Assembly (NCBI RefSeq): GCF_000170755.1
Contig: NZ_ABCK01000003.1
Span: 124,001 to 188,000, forward strand
Origin: Lentisphaera araneosa HTCC2155
GTDB lineage: Bacteria; Verrucomicrobiota; Lentisphaeria; Lentisphaerales; Lentisphaeraceae
Length of the DNA: 64,000 bases
Reading direction: 5' to 3'
The notes below the pieces were generated by a model. That model had not been told where the DNA came from, did not search any database, and was given only the letters and a program-made list of their open reading frames with translations. Position numbers and translations under genes: made by a program. The first letter of the stretch is position 1. Each line of letters opens with the position of its first letter. Below, one piece after another: positions 44,590-54,437 of this stretch.

Positions 44590-44778
44590 TTAGAGCTTGT
44601 CGTAGTCAGCTTTACTGCAGAATTTAGTGAGTTTAGTACCGTCGTCATCAACAGCTTTAAAAGCGTAGCGAATAGAAGGACCTTTAGCAGTTTCTTTTTC
44701 GTAAGTAACTTTACTTACGCTACCAGAACTGATTTTAACTTTAGCTTTTTTCTTTACGTTATAGAATTCGATATCCAT
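44590..44778 (-). CDS. Small cytosolic protein of unknown function
   Basis: 62 residues, lysine-rich, with two likely beta-hairpins: EFYNVKKKAKVKI and IRYAFKAVDDDGTKLTKF. I chose the ATG at 44778 because GAGGAG lies 8 bases upstream; longer starts would include this ribosome site. A dedicated terminator (44545-44566) shows it is its own transcript. Similar short proteins ending GTKLTKF may exist elsewhere, but I do not recognise a named family. No Cys pair or signal peptide. Confidence 0.8.
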   Translation of the reverse strand: MDIEFYNVKKKAKVKISSGSVSKVTYEKETAKGPSIRYAFKAVDDDGTKLTKFCSKADYDKL

Positions 44779-45031
44779 GTTTTTGCTCCTCAGCATATTT
44801 GTTATAGGTGACAATTAAAATTACTTGTTTTTGAGGGGAAAAAAAGTGTTTTTCGAGTTTAGGAGAAAGAAAACTAAGAAAAATTCCATTTTTTTTTTAA
44901 AAAAGTACTTTTTACCATAATTAAGGGAACAGTTTTTTGAGAGTTAATTGAAGTTCCTTAGGGTTAAGGTGATGCTCTCTGCGAAACTTAGGGCGTCAAA
45001 ATGGCGAATCAGAGTGTCATTGAGGACTAGA

Positions 45032-46768
45032 TTACTTAATTATTTGGTGTTTGACATCTTCGAGGTCATTAGCAAATCGTGAGTGAGTTAAAGGGTTGAT
45101 TTTGAATTCCAGCGGGCTTAGAAAAATGAATTCATTAATGTCATCGGTTCCAATTTTACTAATATCGACTTTTTTTAGATCCATTAGCATAAGTGGGCTA
45201 CAGTTATCTAATGGGGACTTACCTTGTATTGAGATGCTATTGTCTTGGATTTCAATTTTTTCTATATAGTTATTGTAGCGATTTAATAATTTAGTTAAAA
45301 GGCTTTTTCGCATGTTCAGACCCATTTCATCTTTGAGAGTGAAACTTAGATTAGACATAGCTAGATATTGCTGGTGACCTTCGAGGAAATCATAGATTTC
45401 TATAAGATTATGAATATTTCTAAGTTCTGATTGTTCACTAATAGATTGAGATAGTTGAGCTATGTGAGTGAATTCCTTGTCCAGTTCGTTGAACTTCCAA
45501 TAAGCCATTTTGAAATTTAGGTTACATAAATGTGTGATGCCACTTAGTTTTAGGAGCTCAGTATTTTGGGGGTGATAAACGAGAGCTTGGTTAAGTAATG
45601 CTTCAGCTTCTTTGGTTTTAAAATTGTAGAGTAGCTTATGGTGCTGAGTGAAGATTTCTTGGAGCTGATTCTCAAAGCTTGGCTGTGGCGAACTCGGTAG
45701 GGAATAGTAAAGCTTTTGACTAAGGTGTGAATTTTGCTTTTTATAGTGGAGAGTGAGAGAAAGAATGATAGCAAAGGCGACGCAATAAAAAATGGTTTTT
45801 AGATTTCTTTTACAAAACAATAGAAATACAGTTCCCTGACCAGCTGCTTGCGATGAGGGCGCAAAACCATTGATCCAGTTCTCTAGGTCTTCTTTCAGTA
45901 AATGGACGGCTTGATAGCGTAATTCAGGATCTTCACGCATGGCTTTATTAATAATAGAGAGGAGGCCACCCGGCGTGTGCTCAGGGTCCTTGTGAAAGTC
46001 TGGGTCAAGAGGACCCCGTAAACTAATAAGGCACTTTAACAAAACTCCCATAGAATAGACGTCACAGCGGGGGCTGGGGTCAAAAACTTTTGATACCTTC
46101 AGTTCTGGAGCAATAAAGCCTGGTGTCCCACAAACAACGCGGTTCTTTTTGAGTTCTTGTTTCGAGTCTAAGTGATGAGCTAAGCCCCAGTCACAAACGA
46201 GAAGTTCACCAAAAGAACCGGTTTGGATGTTTTCAGGTTTTAAATCTAGGTGGATAACATCACGACTGTGCGCATATGAGATAGCATCACAGATTTTGAG
46301 GAACATGTTGATTTTGTTTTTTAAGGCAATTGTAGGTGAGTCAGGTTTTTTTTGACTCTCTCTGCGTATTAAGTCGGCAAGATTTTCACCAGTTAATAAG
46401 GGCATGGTGAAAAACGGTTCCCCTTTATCGTCATGTCCTATATCATATATAGGCATTATATTAGGGTGTTCGAGACGAGCCGTTATGGTTGATTCTCGAG
46501 TAAATTGCTCGAGGTCTTGTTGGCTTCTGATATTCTTCAAAATAGCCATGGCAACTTGGCGACCGCAGAGTTGGTCGTAAGTCTTGTAGATATGCTTCAT
46601 CCCACCACTACTTAAACTTTCTGGGTTTTGATAGCGGCAATCTGGAGAAGAGAAATCTAGATGAGATTCTTTATTGATGTTGTGAGATTGGGATTCATCA
46701 TGTTCTAAAATATCACCCAGTCCTGAGTGCATACTTTCGTATATGTTTAGCGTGTCGTGACGATCCAT
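45032..46768 (-). CDS. Ser/Thr kinase-like membrane protein with relocated lysine (WNK-like arrangement)
   Basis: 578 residues: kinase domain (about 46-310), one membrane helix (about 330-345), and a TPR-like extracytoplasmic or peripheral C-terminus. Three active-site changes stand out. The glycine loop is SSGGMKHIYK with Lys58 in place of the third Gly. The beta-3 motif is VAMAIL with Ala75 in place of the invariant Lys. The catalytic loop is HLDLKPEN (Asp175 kept, Arg lost). DWG (Asp193) replaces DFG and Glu92 is in place. Lys58 sits where eukaryotic WNK kinases carry their catalytic lysine, so activity is possible. Monocistronic; substrate unknown. Confidence 0.9.
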   Translation of the reverse strand: MDRHDTLNIYESMHSGLGDILEHDESQSHNINKESHLDFSSPDCRYQNPESLSSGGMKHIYKTYDQLCGRQVAMAILKNIRSQQDLEQFTRESTITARLEHPNIMPIYDIGHDDKGEPFFTMPLLTGENLADLIRRESQKKPDSPTIALKNKINMFLKICDAISYAHSRDVIHLDLKPENIQTGSFGELLVCDWGLAHHLDSKQELKKNRVVCGTPGFIAPELKVSKVFDPSPRCDVYSMGVLLKCLISLRGPLDPDFHKDPEHTPGGLLSIINKAMREDPELRYQAVHLLKEDLENWINGFAPSSQAAGQGTVFLLFCKRNLKTIFYCVAFAIILSLTLHYKKQNSHLSQKLYYSLPSSPQPSFENQLQEIFTQHHKLLYNFKTKEAEALLNQALVYHPQNTELLKLSGITHLCNLNFKMAYWKFNELDKEFTHIAQLSQSISEQSELRNIHNLIEIYDFLEGHQQYLAMSNLSFTLKDEMGLNMRKSLLTKLLNRYNNYIEKIEIQDNSISIQGKSPLDNCSPLMLMDLKKVDISKIGTDDINEFIFLSPLEFKINPLTHSRFANDLEDVKHQIIK

Positions 46769-46809
46769 GAATTATCCTTTCTGAGTATTAGACTACTATA
46801 GAATAAAAA

Positions 46810-46843
46810 AAGAGCTTTGAAATTCTTATACTTCAAAGCTCTT
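46810..46843 (-). terminator. Terminator of the symporter operon
   Basis: AAGAGCTTTGAA (46810-46821) pairs with TTCAAAGCTCTT (46832-46843); on the minus strand TTTTTATT follows, 25 bases past the symporter stop. Confidence 0.85.
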
Positions 46844-46867
46844 ATAAAAATTAGGTTAATTTAACTT

Positions 46868-48634
46868 TTAGTGAGAGGCCTCACCTGCGCCACTAGGTAT
46901 GCGAATATGTTCTACCATGTCCTGTACCTCTTGTGGAGGAGCAGGAGTAAATGAACTAATCACAATTGTGACGATGAAGTTGATGAACATCCCAACAAAA
47001 CCAATGCCTTCAGGAGAAATACCAAATAAGTAGTTCTGATGTTCTGCGATAAACTGGAAATAGACAATATAGGCAAAGGTAAAACTGATGCCGCAAATCA
47101 TGCCGACGATGGCACCTTCTTTATTTACTCTCTTAGAGAAAATACCCATCAATAAAGTGGGGAAGAATGAGGAAGCAGCTAAGCCAAAGGCAAAGGCAAC
47201 CGTTTTTGCAACAAAACTAGATGGTGGGTTAATGCCAAAGTAAGAAGCAATAACGAGAGCACCAAACGAGGCCATTCTGGCATAGGCCATTTCTTGCTTG
47301 TCAGTAATGTCTGGCTTGATGATTTTTTTCATTAAGTCATGTGAAATAGATGTAGAGAGAACAAGGAGGAGGCCAGCTGCAGTTGATAGAGCAGCAGCAA
47401 CACAGCCTGCCATTACAAGTGCGATCAACCACTTTGGCAGCCCCGCCATTTCAGGGTTAGCTAAAACGATAATATCGCGATCGTAATAAACTTCGTTGGG
47501 ATCAGAAGTGACTTCATTTTTAACAATTCTTTGTCCTTGTTCACCACGTTTTTCTCCATCCATAATAGGTTTTCCAGCAAAAGCTTTGCCTTTACCGTAT
47601 TGGATAATGCCGTCATTATTCTTGTCGACCCAAGCAATCATGCCTTGGTCTTCCCAGTTCTTAAACCAACTAGGGGCTTCTGTATAGCTTTTGTTGTTAA
47701 GTTCGTCAACTAAGTTGGTACGTGCAAAAAGACCTAAAGCTGGTGCGGTAAGATAGATGATTGCAATAAAGAACAAGGTCCAGCATGCAGACTTTCTTAC
47801 AGCTTTCACGCTCTTCACGGTAAAGAAACGAACAATAACGTGAGGCAGTCCAGCTGTACCTGCCATTAAAGCAGCGGTGATACAGAACATGTCAGTGGTA
47901 CTTAGGGATCCATCGGTATACTTGGTGACCCCCAGTTCAACCGAGAGGTCATTCATTTTTTGTAGCAGGGGAACAGCTTCGCCACCTTTGGTGAAATCAC
48001 CAATTAAACCCATTTGAGGAATGACGTTTCCAGTGAGGGCGAGTGAGATAAAGATAACAGGTATAGTGTAGGCAAAAACCATAACACAGTATTGGGCAAC
48101 CTGCGTGTAAGTTATGCCTTTCATGCCACCTAGGCCTGCATAAAAGAATACAATACTGCCGCCAATAATAACGCCAGTTGCAATCTCAATATTAAAGAGA
48201 CGGGAGAAAACAATACCGACGCCTCGCATTTGACCCATGATATAAGTCATGCAAATAAAGATGGCGCAAAAAACGGCGACAAGTCTAGCTGTTTTTGAGT
48301 AAAAGCGATCGCCAATAAAGTCAGGGACAGTCGCTTTACCAAATTTCCTTAAGTAGGGGACCATGAGAGTGGTGAGTAGAACAAATCCACCAGTCCAGCC
48401 CATTAAAAAACGAGAGGCGTCGTAACCTGAGGCAGCTACAATGCCTGCCATTGAGATAAAGGTCGCAGCTGACATCCAGTCGGCACCTGTTGCCATGCCA
48501 TTAGCAAGAGCAGAAACGCCTCCGCCAGCAGTATAATATTCTTTCGTTGAACCAGCTTTAGCCCAAAGAGCGATGCCGATATAAATGCCAAAAGTAATTC
48601 CAATAAAAATAAAATTCCAAATATCTTGTGACAT
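46868..48634 (-). CDS. Sodium:solute symporter, VC_2705 type (ActP-like)
   Basis: 588 residues with about 13 membrane helices and SSSF motifs: [32 protein letters not shown] at the start and [23 protein letters not shown] late. An extra loop of about 90 residues carries [18 protein letters not shown], which resembles an EF-hand calcium loop. This loop is characteristic of the VC_2705 subfamily related to acetate permease ActP. The substrate is probably acetate or another small carboxylate, by family only. It begins at the last base of the DUF4212 subunit gene, which supports a two-subunit transporter. Confidence 0.94.
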   Translation of the reverse strand: MSQDIWNFIFIGITFGIYIGIALWAKAGSTKEYYTAGGGVSALANGMATGADWMSAATFISMAGIVAASGYDASRFLMGWTGGFVLLTTLMVPYLRKFGKATVPDFIGDRFYSKTARLVAVFCAIFICMTYIMGQMRGVGIVFSRLFNIEIATGVIIGGSIVFFYAGLGGMKGITYTQVAQYCVMVFAYTIPVIFISLALTGNVIPQMGLIGDFTKGGEAVPLLQKMNDLSVELGVTKYTDGSLSTTDMFCITAALMAGTAGLPHVIVRFFTVKSVKAVRKSACWTLFFIAIIYLTAPALGLFARTNLVDELNNKSYTEAPSWFKNWEDQGMIAWVDKNNDGIIQYGKGKAFAGKPIMDGEKRGEQGQRIVKNEVTSDPNEVYYDRDIIVLANPEMAGLPKWLIALVMAGCVAAALSTAAGLLLVLSTSISHDLMKKIIKPDITDKQEMAYARMASFGALVIASYFGINPPSSFVAKTVAFAFGLAASSFFPTLLMGIFSKRVNKEGAIVGMICGISFTFAYIVYFQFIAEHQNYLFGISPEGIGFVGMFINFIVTIVISSFTPAPPQEVQDMVEHIRIPSGAGEASH

Positions 48635-48906
48635 TAATCTTCCTCGCCAAAACCGTGTTTTTCATCGAGCTTATTCATGAAAAATGTATAAGCAAGTAAG
48701 AGCAGGACGAAGCCTATGATTGAACCTTGTTGTGCCATCCAAAAACCAAAGGGTGCATTGCCTATGCTTGGCATGTTGGCATCCATCCAATCACGGAAGA
48801 TAATAGCACATCCATAGCTGATAAATGCCCAGATAAATAATATGACGCCTACGATTTTTAGGCTGCCTTTGTAGTGCTCTTCGGCACTATTTTTATTCTC
48901 ACTCAT
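48634..48906 (-). CDS. DUF4212 small subunit of sodium:solute symporter
   Basis: 90 residues with two membrane helices (about 14-36 and 57-79) and the motif [29 protein letters not shown]. This matches DUF4212 proteins, which are encoded next to VC_2705-type symporters and presumed to be their small subunits. Its TAA shares one base with the symporter ATG, so translation is coupled. Confidence 0.94.
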   Translation of the reverse strand: MSENKNSAEEHYKGSLKIVGVILFIWAFISYGCAIIFRDWMDANMPSIGNAPFGFWMAQQGSIIGFVLLLLAYTFFMNKLDEKHGFGEED

Positions 48907-48928
48907 GATATTCCTATCGACTTATTTT

Positions 48929-49873
48929 TTAAATATATAAATTGATGATAAAACCCGCCATTAATAAACACCAAGATTTAAATTTTGTTTCAATAGCGCC
49001 CTTACATAAGGGGGTTAATGTTGCAGAATTTTGCAAATCTTGAGAGTTTGGAGTCTTGTAGTGGCCCTTGAAGTAAAGAAATAGGGGAAAAAGGCATGAT
49101 AGGAGACAGAGTGGAGGAAGGTGTTTAAGGAAAACAGCGATCAATAATGATGAAAACGCGAGGAGAGTGACGATACGATGTAGAGTGAAGCCAGCTTCAA
49201 TTCCAAGGCGAACGACCAAGTTGTTTTTTTGAACTTTTTTATCGGCGGTATAATCAGGGATTTCGTTCATTAAAATAATTGCGAAACCAAGGAAACCTAA
49301 AAAGAAAGAAGGCAGAATGATTTCTTTATGCAGTTCACCAACAATGGCGTAGTACATAGCAGACATAATAAACAAACCGTTGTTGAGGAAAATGATAATT
49401 TCACCTAAGCCGCGGTGAGCGAATTTCAAGGGGGGAGCTGAGTAGCCCCAACATGAGATAAGGCCTAGGGTAGCAAAGATAAGGACCTCTTTTTTGCTTA
49501 GGTAGGCAATGATAATTGAACCAATTAGAGCGATTGTAAAAAAGAGATAGGACATCTTTAAGACGCGTTTTGGGGCGAGTTTACCTTCTTCTAAGACGCG
49601 AGTGCCACCACTAAAGGGCGTATGGATTTCTACGAGAGCATCATTTCCAGAAATATGGTCGTAATATTCATTGATCATATCGGCACCTAAGTGAAATAAT
49701 AAACAGCCGATAAGTATGAGGAGCGTTAGTAAGGGGTTAAAGATTTGATGGTGTTGGTAAATGAGTAGACTGCCAAGTAAGACGGGCATGGCCGAGATGA
49801 AAAAAAAGCCTTGAGACATACGCATAACTTTCATCCAGTTGATTAAGTCCTCACTCTTCTCGATGTATTTCAT
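48929..49873 (-). CDS. UbiA-family prenyltransferase (MenA-like)
   Basis: 314 residues with about eight membrane helices. The first Asp-rich motif is NEYYDHISGND (about 67-77) and the second is NEIPDYTADKK (about 200-210). The two bind the magnesium-prenyl diphosphate. GGTRVLEEGKL is typical of 1,4-dihydroxy-2-naphthoate prenyltransferases, so a menaquinone role is likely and would suit the NrfH-type quinol oxidation in this genome. Other aromatic acceptors remain possible. It is 22 bases upstream of the symporter operon on the same strand. Confidence 0.88.
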   Translation of the reverse strand: MKYIEKSEDLINWMKVMRMSQGFFFISAMPVLLGSLLIYQHHQIFNPLLTLLILIGCLLFHLGADMINEYYDHISGNDALVEIHTPFSGGTRVLEEGKLAPKRVLKMSYLFFTIALIGSIIIAYLSKKEVLIFATLGLISCWGYSAPPLKFAHRGLGEIIIFLNNGLFIMSAMYYAIVGELHKEIILPSFFLGFLGFAIILMNEIPDYTADKKVQKNNLVVRLGIEAGFTLHRIVTLLAFSSLLIAVFLKHLPPLCLLSCLFPLFLYFKGHYKTPNSQDLQNSATLTPLCKGAIETKFKSWCLLMAGFIINLYI

Positions 49874-49982
49874 GTATTCCTGTTAAAATAATTTAATTTA
49901 GGGGAATGTAGTTTGCTTCATATTTGTTGCAAGTCACCCAGATAATGCTAATTTAATGAGCTATTTTTACAGGAGTTAATTA

Positions 49983-50687
49983 ATGAAGTTTTACAGTCTT
50001 ATCCCTTTGGTTTTTATGTTGTCATGTGCAAGTCAAAGGTCGAATCATACCCCCCCCAAGAATACAGAAGAAGCAGCCCCCAAAAAGAGGATTGCAGTTA
50101 AAAAATATGAAACCCCACAAGTTTCTGTCGAAGTACAGGATGGTAAGGGCAAAATTGTTTCTCGTATTAAGGAACAAGATATGACCATCTACAAACTTCG
50201 AATTAAAGACTATGAAGAAAAGCCATTAGGCGAACTCGAAGAACTACTCAAAACTTCTAATGCACAAGTGACAACTGTCATAGTTGAAGCCTTATTTCAC
50301 CGAGCTATGGATAATTATAATGCCGCAATGATTGAAAAGAGAAAAAATGGGGAAGTTGATTCGGAGCCAGTAAACATTGATCACGTTGTACGTATTTATG
50401 CATCTCTTTTAAAAGATAAGCGAGAAGTCGTGCTCGAAGATGATGACACAACTCTTTGGATGGAATCTAAGAGTATTTACGAGAAACCTCAAATTAGGAT
50501 TTATGCGGCTTACATGGCGCAGCGTATTACTAATGGCGATATAAAGCCCTATGGCCTAGAGTTTAATAAGCATCGAGCAGGGATTCTGTACTGCACAAAA
50601 AATGACTTTGCTCAAGTCAAAGAGGATGTGGCTTCTAACTGGTTAAAGTGGTGGAAAGAGTATGGAGAAGAGCAGTACAGTAAGTGA
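49983..50687 (+). CDS. Lipoprotein of unknown function
   Basis: 234 residues. A lipoprotein signal with lipobox LSCA puts the lipidated Cys at residue 15. A Pro/Lys-rich linker and a charged, mainly helical domain with HEAT- or TPR-like character (IRIYAAYMAQRITNGDIKPYGLEF) follow. I recognise no family. The ribosome site is AGGAGTTAATTA. It ends exactly where the convergent gene ends (50687/50688). Confidence 0.75.
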   Translation: MKFYSLIPLVFMLSCASQRSNHTPPKNTEEAAPKKRIAVKKYETPQVSVEVQDGKGKIVSRIKEQDMTIYKLRIKDYEEKPLGELEELLKTSNAQVTTVIVEALFHRAMDNYNAAMIEKRKNGEVDSEPVNIDHVVRIYASLLKDKREVVLEDDDTTLWMESKSIYEKPQIRIYAAYMAQRITNGDIKPYGLEFNKHRAGILYCTKNDFAQVKEDVASNWLKWWKEYGEEQYSK

Positions 50688-51881
50688 TTAAGGCAGTTTA
50701 AAAAAGGTGCTTAAACCTTCTAAGTAGGCTATTTTGACTTGGGTGGGGGAGCTTTTATTTGCCGAGAAATCCGCTTGGATTATGACCTTGAGTTTGTTTG
50801 CATAGATCGAGTTGCGTCTGCCTTGGCTTTCATCTAAAATCGTGGTAATCACTTCAATGATTTCTTCGTTCAAACTATTAGGAACAGTGAAGGACATGTA
50901 AGGGTTAAGGTGGAAGCTAGTTGTAGACTCATTAAATGAGATGTTTTGTATCTCTCCATATACTTGAAAGGTTTTTGGATCTTTATGAAGTCCCTCATAG
51001 ATAGGTGAATACAGTAGTTCAGTGAGTGCATCGGCTTTTCTGTAAGAAAGTAAATCATTTTTCCATCCTGAATCTGATGACGCAATAGTGATTTTGTTTT
51101 TCGCATAGCTCAATTTGACTTTATAATTCAAGTCAATTATTTGGATGAGGTCCATAAGGTTTCCATTTTCAAGCTTGAAACTTATGGGCTTCTTGATATT
51201 TAAAGTGCCAGTGTAAATGACTTTTGCCTCTGCGTTTAAGGAAGTTTTTAAGTCATCACAAAAAGGGATTGACTTGACTTCAAGTTCAATACCAAGCTCT
51301 CTAGTTTTGCTATTGATGAAGTTAATGAGAGAGAAAAGTTGCGTTGTATTAAAAGAAAGTGACTTAAAATGAGTTTCTTTAAGTTTTGAAAACATTTCTT
51401 CTTTGGGGGACTCTAGGTGTAAGCCATATTTTATACTATAGCCTTGGTGGATTTTGGAGACTCTATTTTCTATGATTTCTGGTGGGAAGGTGCTTAAAAG
51501 ATCTTCTTCTAATTGTCCGATGTTATTAGAGACTAGAGCAATGATGAATTTGAGATTGGTATTTTCTTTTGAACTATCTAATTGATGGAATTTTTCGCTG
51601 AGGATGGTTTGGAGTTGGCGACCGTCATCTAAGAGCCTTCTTTTAGATTCAGTTGGAGCTTGAGTCAAAATACTTTTAATATTTAAGCTATCCCCAGTCG
51701 TTAATACAGAAAGGCGGTTCATGTAGATGGCGAGCTTGACGTTTTCTGGGTTTTCTCCTTGCTCTACATAACGTTGTGTTAAGTATATTGATGAGCCTTC
51801 ACGTACTTGGAGCCAAATGGGGTCCACTTCATTGGCGAAACAAATGTTGATACTAGAGAAGAAAAGTAAAAGTAATTTCAT
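50688..51881 (-). CDS. Secreted protein with possible STN-like segment
   Basis: 397 residues with a signal peptide (about 1-16, ending CFA). Around residues 205-275 the pattern TGTLNIKKPISFKLENGNLMDLIQIIDLNYKVKLSYAKNKITIAS resembles a secretin/TonB short N-terminal (STN) or DUF4974 module, but the similarity is weak. The rest is unassigned. The start overlaps the upstream kinase stop by 4 bases (ATGA), so the two are translated together and may function together. Confidence 0.7.
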   Translation of the reverse strand: MKLLLLFFSSINICFANEVDPIWLQVREGSSIYLTQRYVEQGENPENVKLAIYMNRLSVLTTGDSLNIKSILTQAPTESKRRLLDDGRQLQTILSEKFHQLDSSKENTNLKFIIALVSNNIGQLEEDLLSTFPPEIIENRVSKIHQGYSIKYGLHLESPKEEMFSKLKETHFKSLSFNTTQLFSLINFINSKTRELGIELEVKSIPFCDDLKTSLNAEAKVIYTGTLNIKKPISFKLENGNLMDLIQIIDLNYKVKLSYAKNKITIASSDSGWKNDLLSYRKADALTELLYSPIYEGLHKDPKTFQVYGEIQNISFNESTTSFHLNPYMSFTVPNSLNEEIIEVITTILDESQGRRNSIYANKLKVIIQADFSANKSSPTQVKIAYLEGLSTFFKLP

Positions 51882-53659
51882 TTATGGGTTCTATTTAAAA
51901 TTAAATGAATGAGTTGACCATGTGCACTTTCCTTTTGGAAGGGGATTTTTCTGCGTCGGAAATCATTGGGATTCGTTAAGGCGTAAAGCACTAATATATT
52001 TTCATCAGTGGATTTTTGTTTTAAGACAAATTCAGAGCTGATATTAGCAAGTGCTTTAACTGCCTCTTTACTGTTAATGGAAATGCTATGCTCGAGTGGG
52101 CCGTAAATCTTGTTTTCGACGAAGGTTAATTCCTTATCATTGTAGTTGCTGAGGCCAGTTTGGAGCTCAGAAGTCGATTTCATAGATTCGAGAGCTTCGA
52201 AAAAATGTATACTTAAGTTTTGTGCGTAGATATTGTTGTGAAGTAAAGTTGAGATTTTTTTTATATGCGCAGTTATGTTCCCATGCTCATGGCTAGCAAG
52301 AGCATTGAAGTGGCCGACTAATTTTACTTGAGTTGGGTTTGCTTGAGCGATAGGTGGGGTGTTCGTTGGGGCGACTTTCTTTGGTTTAGGAGTAGCTGAA
52401 ATTATTTTTTCTTTGGCGCCGTTCTTTTTTTTTTCAGTTTGCCCAAGAGTCTTTTTAATTTCCTTTTTATTTTTTCTCAAAGCCTTGTCTTCTTTAGCAG
52501 GATCTTCGCTTGCTACAGGTTTTTGAGCAAGGGGTTTACTCGGTAGAGCTTTTTTGACGGGGCTAGTATTTTTAGGCTCTGATGAAGGTTTGCTAATCTC
52601 GGTGGGTATTGCTTCTTGTTTAGAAGTGTTTTGTTTAGCTTTTGGGTTTTTTGGTGCGCTCTGATCAATATTAATTAAGGTTAAGGCAATGGTAGCCAAC
52701 AAGAAAAAACCCGCAATGACTGCAATGAGTGTTTTTTTACTTTTGTTATTGTCTGATTGGGCTCGATCAAAGACTTTTGATTTAGCTTTTTTGTCAGCAG
52801 CATTTTGATAAACGCTTGCTTTGAGTTTGAGTTGCTGCAGGGCTTCGATAACTTGAGCCCAATTTTGAGGGCGTTTATTAAGGTCTTTTTCTAGGAGGTG
52901 GTCAACAAAATCTGAAACGCCTTGGGGTATTTTTGCCTTAGCTTTTTTTAATGGGATATGTTCCTCTTCCACCTGCATGCGTAAGATTTCATTAAATGAC
53001 TTATCTTCAAAAGGAGGGTGTCCAGCTAACATATGGTAGAGTGTTGCGCCAAATGAATAAATATCGGCGCGTGGGTCCCCACTTTCCCATTCCCCCAATA
53101 TCATCTCTGGTGCTGCATACATAGGGGTAAGCATGATGCCATCGCTTTCTCCTTGGATTTCACCACCCATTCGAGCTAGGCCGAGGTCAGCTAATTTAGC
53201 TTCGCCTTGTCGTGTGATGAGTATATTGGCGGGTTTTAAATCACCATGAGTTAATTGACGCGTGCTATTTCCGTAGTGTAAACCTTCGGCAATTCCTGTG
53301 AGTAATGGGAGGGCATCTTTATAAATAATGGAATCATTTTCTTTGATAAGTTCCAATACATCTCCGCCATCAACGAGTTCCATTGCAAAATAATAAAGAT
53401 TATCTTCAGTGTGACCGACATCGTAAGCTTGGACAATGTTTTGGTGAGTAAAAGCAGCAGCAGCTTGAGCTTCCCTGAAGAAGCCTCTTAAGAAATCTTG
53501 ATCTTGAACTGTGTGCTCAAAAAGAACCTTGATGGCAACCTTTCTATTAAGGTTGACTTGAGTCGCCGAGTATACGGTGCCCATGTTGCCACTAGCAATT
53601 TTTTCGAGTATACAAAACCCGTTAATTAATGTGCCTGGAGCTAATATTTTGAGCCTCAC
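51878..53659 (-). CDS. Ser/Thr protein kinase with HGD catalytic loop and membrane anchor
   Basis: 593 residues: kinase domain (about 12-280), one membrane helix (about 318-338), a long Lys/Pro-rich linker, and a C-terminal domain of unknown type. It has ASGNMGTVY, Lys44 (VAIKVL), Glu63, THGDLKPAN (Asp140; Arg of HRD replaced by Gly) and DLG (Asp158). Lys, Asp and Asn are kept, so activity is plausible, but loss of the Arg removes the usual activation-loop phosphate contact. It is third of four minus-strand genes (DUF445, Rossmann protein, this kinase, secreted protein) and overlaps the last by 4 bases. Confidence 0.92.
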   Translation of the reverse strand: MRLKILAPGTLINGFCILEKIASGNMGTVYSATQVNLNRKVAIKVLFEHTVQDQDFLRGFFREAQAAAAFTHQNIVQAYDVGHTEDNLYYFAMELVDGGDVLELIKENDSIIYKDALPLLTGIAEGLHYGNSTRQLTHGDLKPANILITRQGEAKLADLGLARMGGEIQGESDGIMLTPMYAAPEMILGEWESGDPRADIYSFGATLYHMLAGHPPFEDKSFNEILRMQVEEEHIPLKKAKAKIPQGVSDFVDHLLEKDLNKRPQNWAQVIEALQQLKLKASVYQNAADKKAKSKVFDRAQSDNNKSKKTLIAVIAGFFLLATIALTLINIDQSAPKNPKAKQNTSKQEAIPTEISKPSSEPKNTSPVKKALPSKPLAQKPVASEDPAKEDKALRKNKKEIKKTLGQTEKKKNGAKEKIISATPKPKKVAPTNTPPIAQANPTQVKLVGHFNALASHEHGNITAHIKKISTLLHNNIYAQNLSIHFFEALESMKSTSELQTGLSNYNDKELTFVENKIYGPLEHSISINSKEAVKALANISSEFVLKQKSTDENILVLYALTNPNDFRRRKIPFQKESAHGQLIHLILNRTHK

Positions 53660-53726
53660 TTATTTTAAATTTCAATAATTTAAAAGAGCTCATCTAAAAA
53701 TCCAATCTATTCTACCTTAAGAGTTG

Positions 53727-54437
53727 TTACTTGGGCTCTTTTTTGACACAATATACGAATGAATTCCAATCAATCTTACTTTTAAATAAACTTTGAAGTT
53801 TTTGTGGGGATAAAATTTTACTTTCTATACCAGCCGTTTCAGAGTTTAAAGTGTGTTGACTTCTGTCTGCAATGTCTGACCAAGTGAGAGCTTGAGTATC
53901 TGAGCAGACGTAGGGACCTGGGGGAAAGTCGCTTATTTCTGAAATCAATCGGCAGATATGAGCAACTAAATCGATCTTGCAAAGGTTGACATGTTTTGCG
54001 CCATTTTTTATTCGTGGCAACCATTTTTGCGGTTGTCGCAAATGGTCATCCCATAAAAGCCCGCAATAGAGTAGAGCTGAGAAGCTTCGGAAGTAACTTT
54101 CATTTATCGCTCTTGGGTGCTCGGCTTTGAGAGGGTGATCATCAGTAATGATTTCGTTTGCTTGGGTGACCTTAAATAAGCTAGCAGTGGAAATGAGGAT
54201 GCACTTTTGATAATGATTTTTTGCGAATTCCGCAAATCCCTCAGCTCGCACGCCCATTTTTTCGATGGAACAAGAAATAATGAGTGTTTTGGCTTTGGGT
54301 AAGATCTCAAATGGTGAATCTTCTAATGAGAAACAAAAATCCCCTGCTTGATCTAAAGAACTCGATTGTACATTTTTAAATTGTTTTTTTAGGCAAGATC
54401 CTAGGTAGCCACTCCCAATGATAAGTGCATCAAGCAT
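53727..54437 (-). CDS. Rossmann-fold NAD(P)-binding protein (epimerase/dehydratase-like)
   Basis: 236 residues beginning DALIIGSGYLGSCL, a GxGxxG nucleotide-binding loop. The sugar-epimerase-like AEHPRAINESYFRSFSALL region lacks a clear YxxxK pair. YeeZ-like short-chain dehydrogenases are similar in size and style. The activity is unknown. It follows DUF445 directly (stop and start adjacent at 54438/54437). Confidence 0.75.
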   Translation of the reverse strand: MLDALIIGSGYLGSCLKKQFKNVQSSSLDQAGDFCFSLEDSPFEILPKAKTLIISCSIEKMGVRAEGFAEFAKNHYQKCILISTASLFKVTQANEIITDDHPLKAEHPRAINESYFRSFSALLYCGLLWDDHLRQPQKWLPRIKNGAKHVNLCKIDLVAHICRLISEISDFPPGPYVCSDTQALTWSDIADRSQHTLNSETAGIESKILSPQKLQSLFKSKIDWNSFVYCVKKEPK

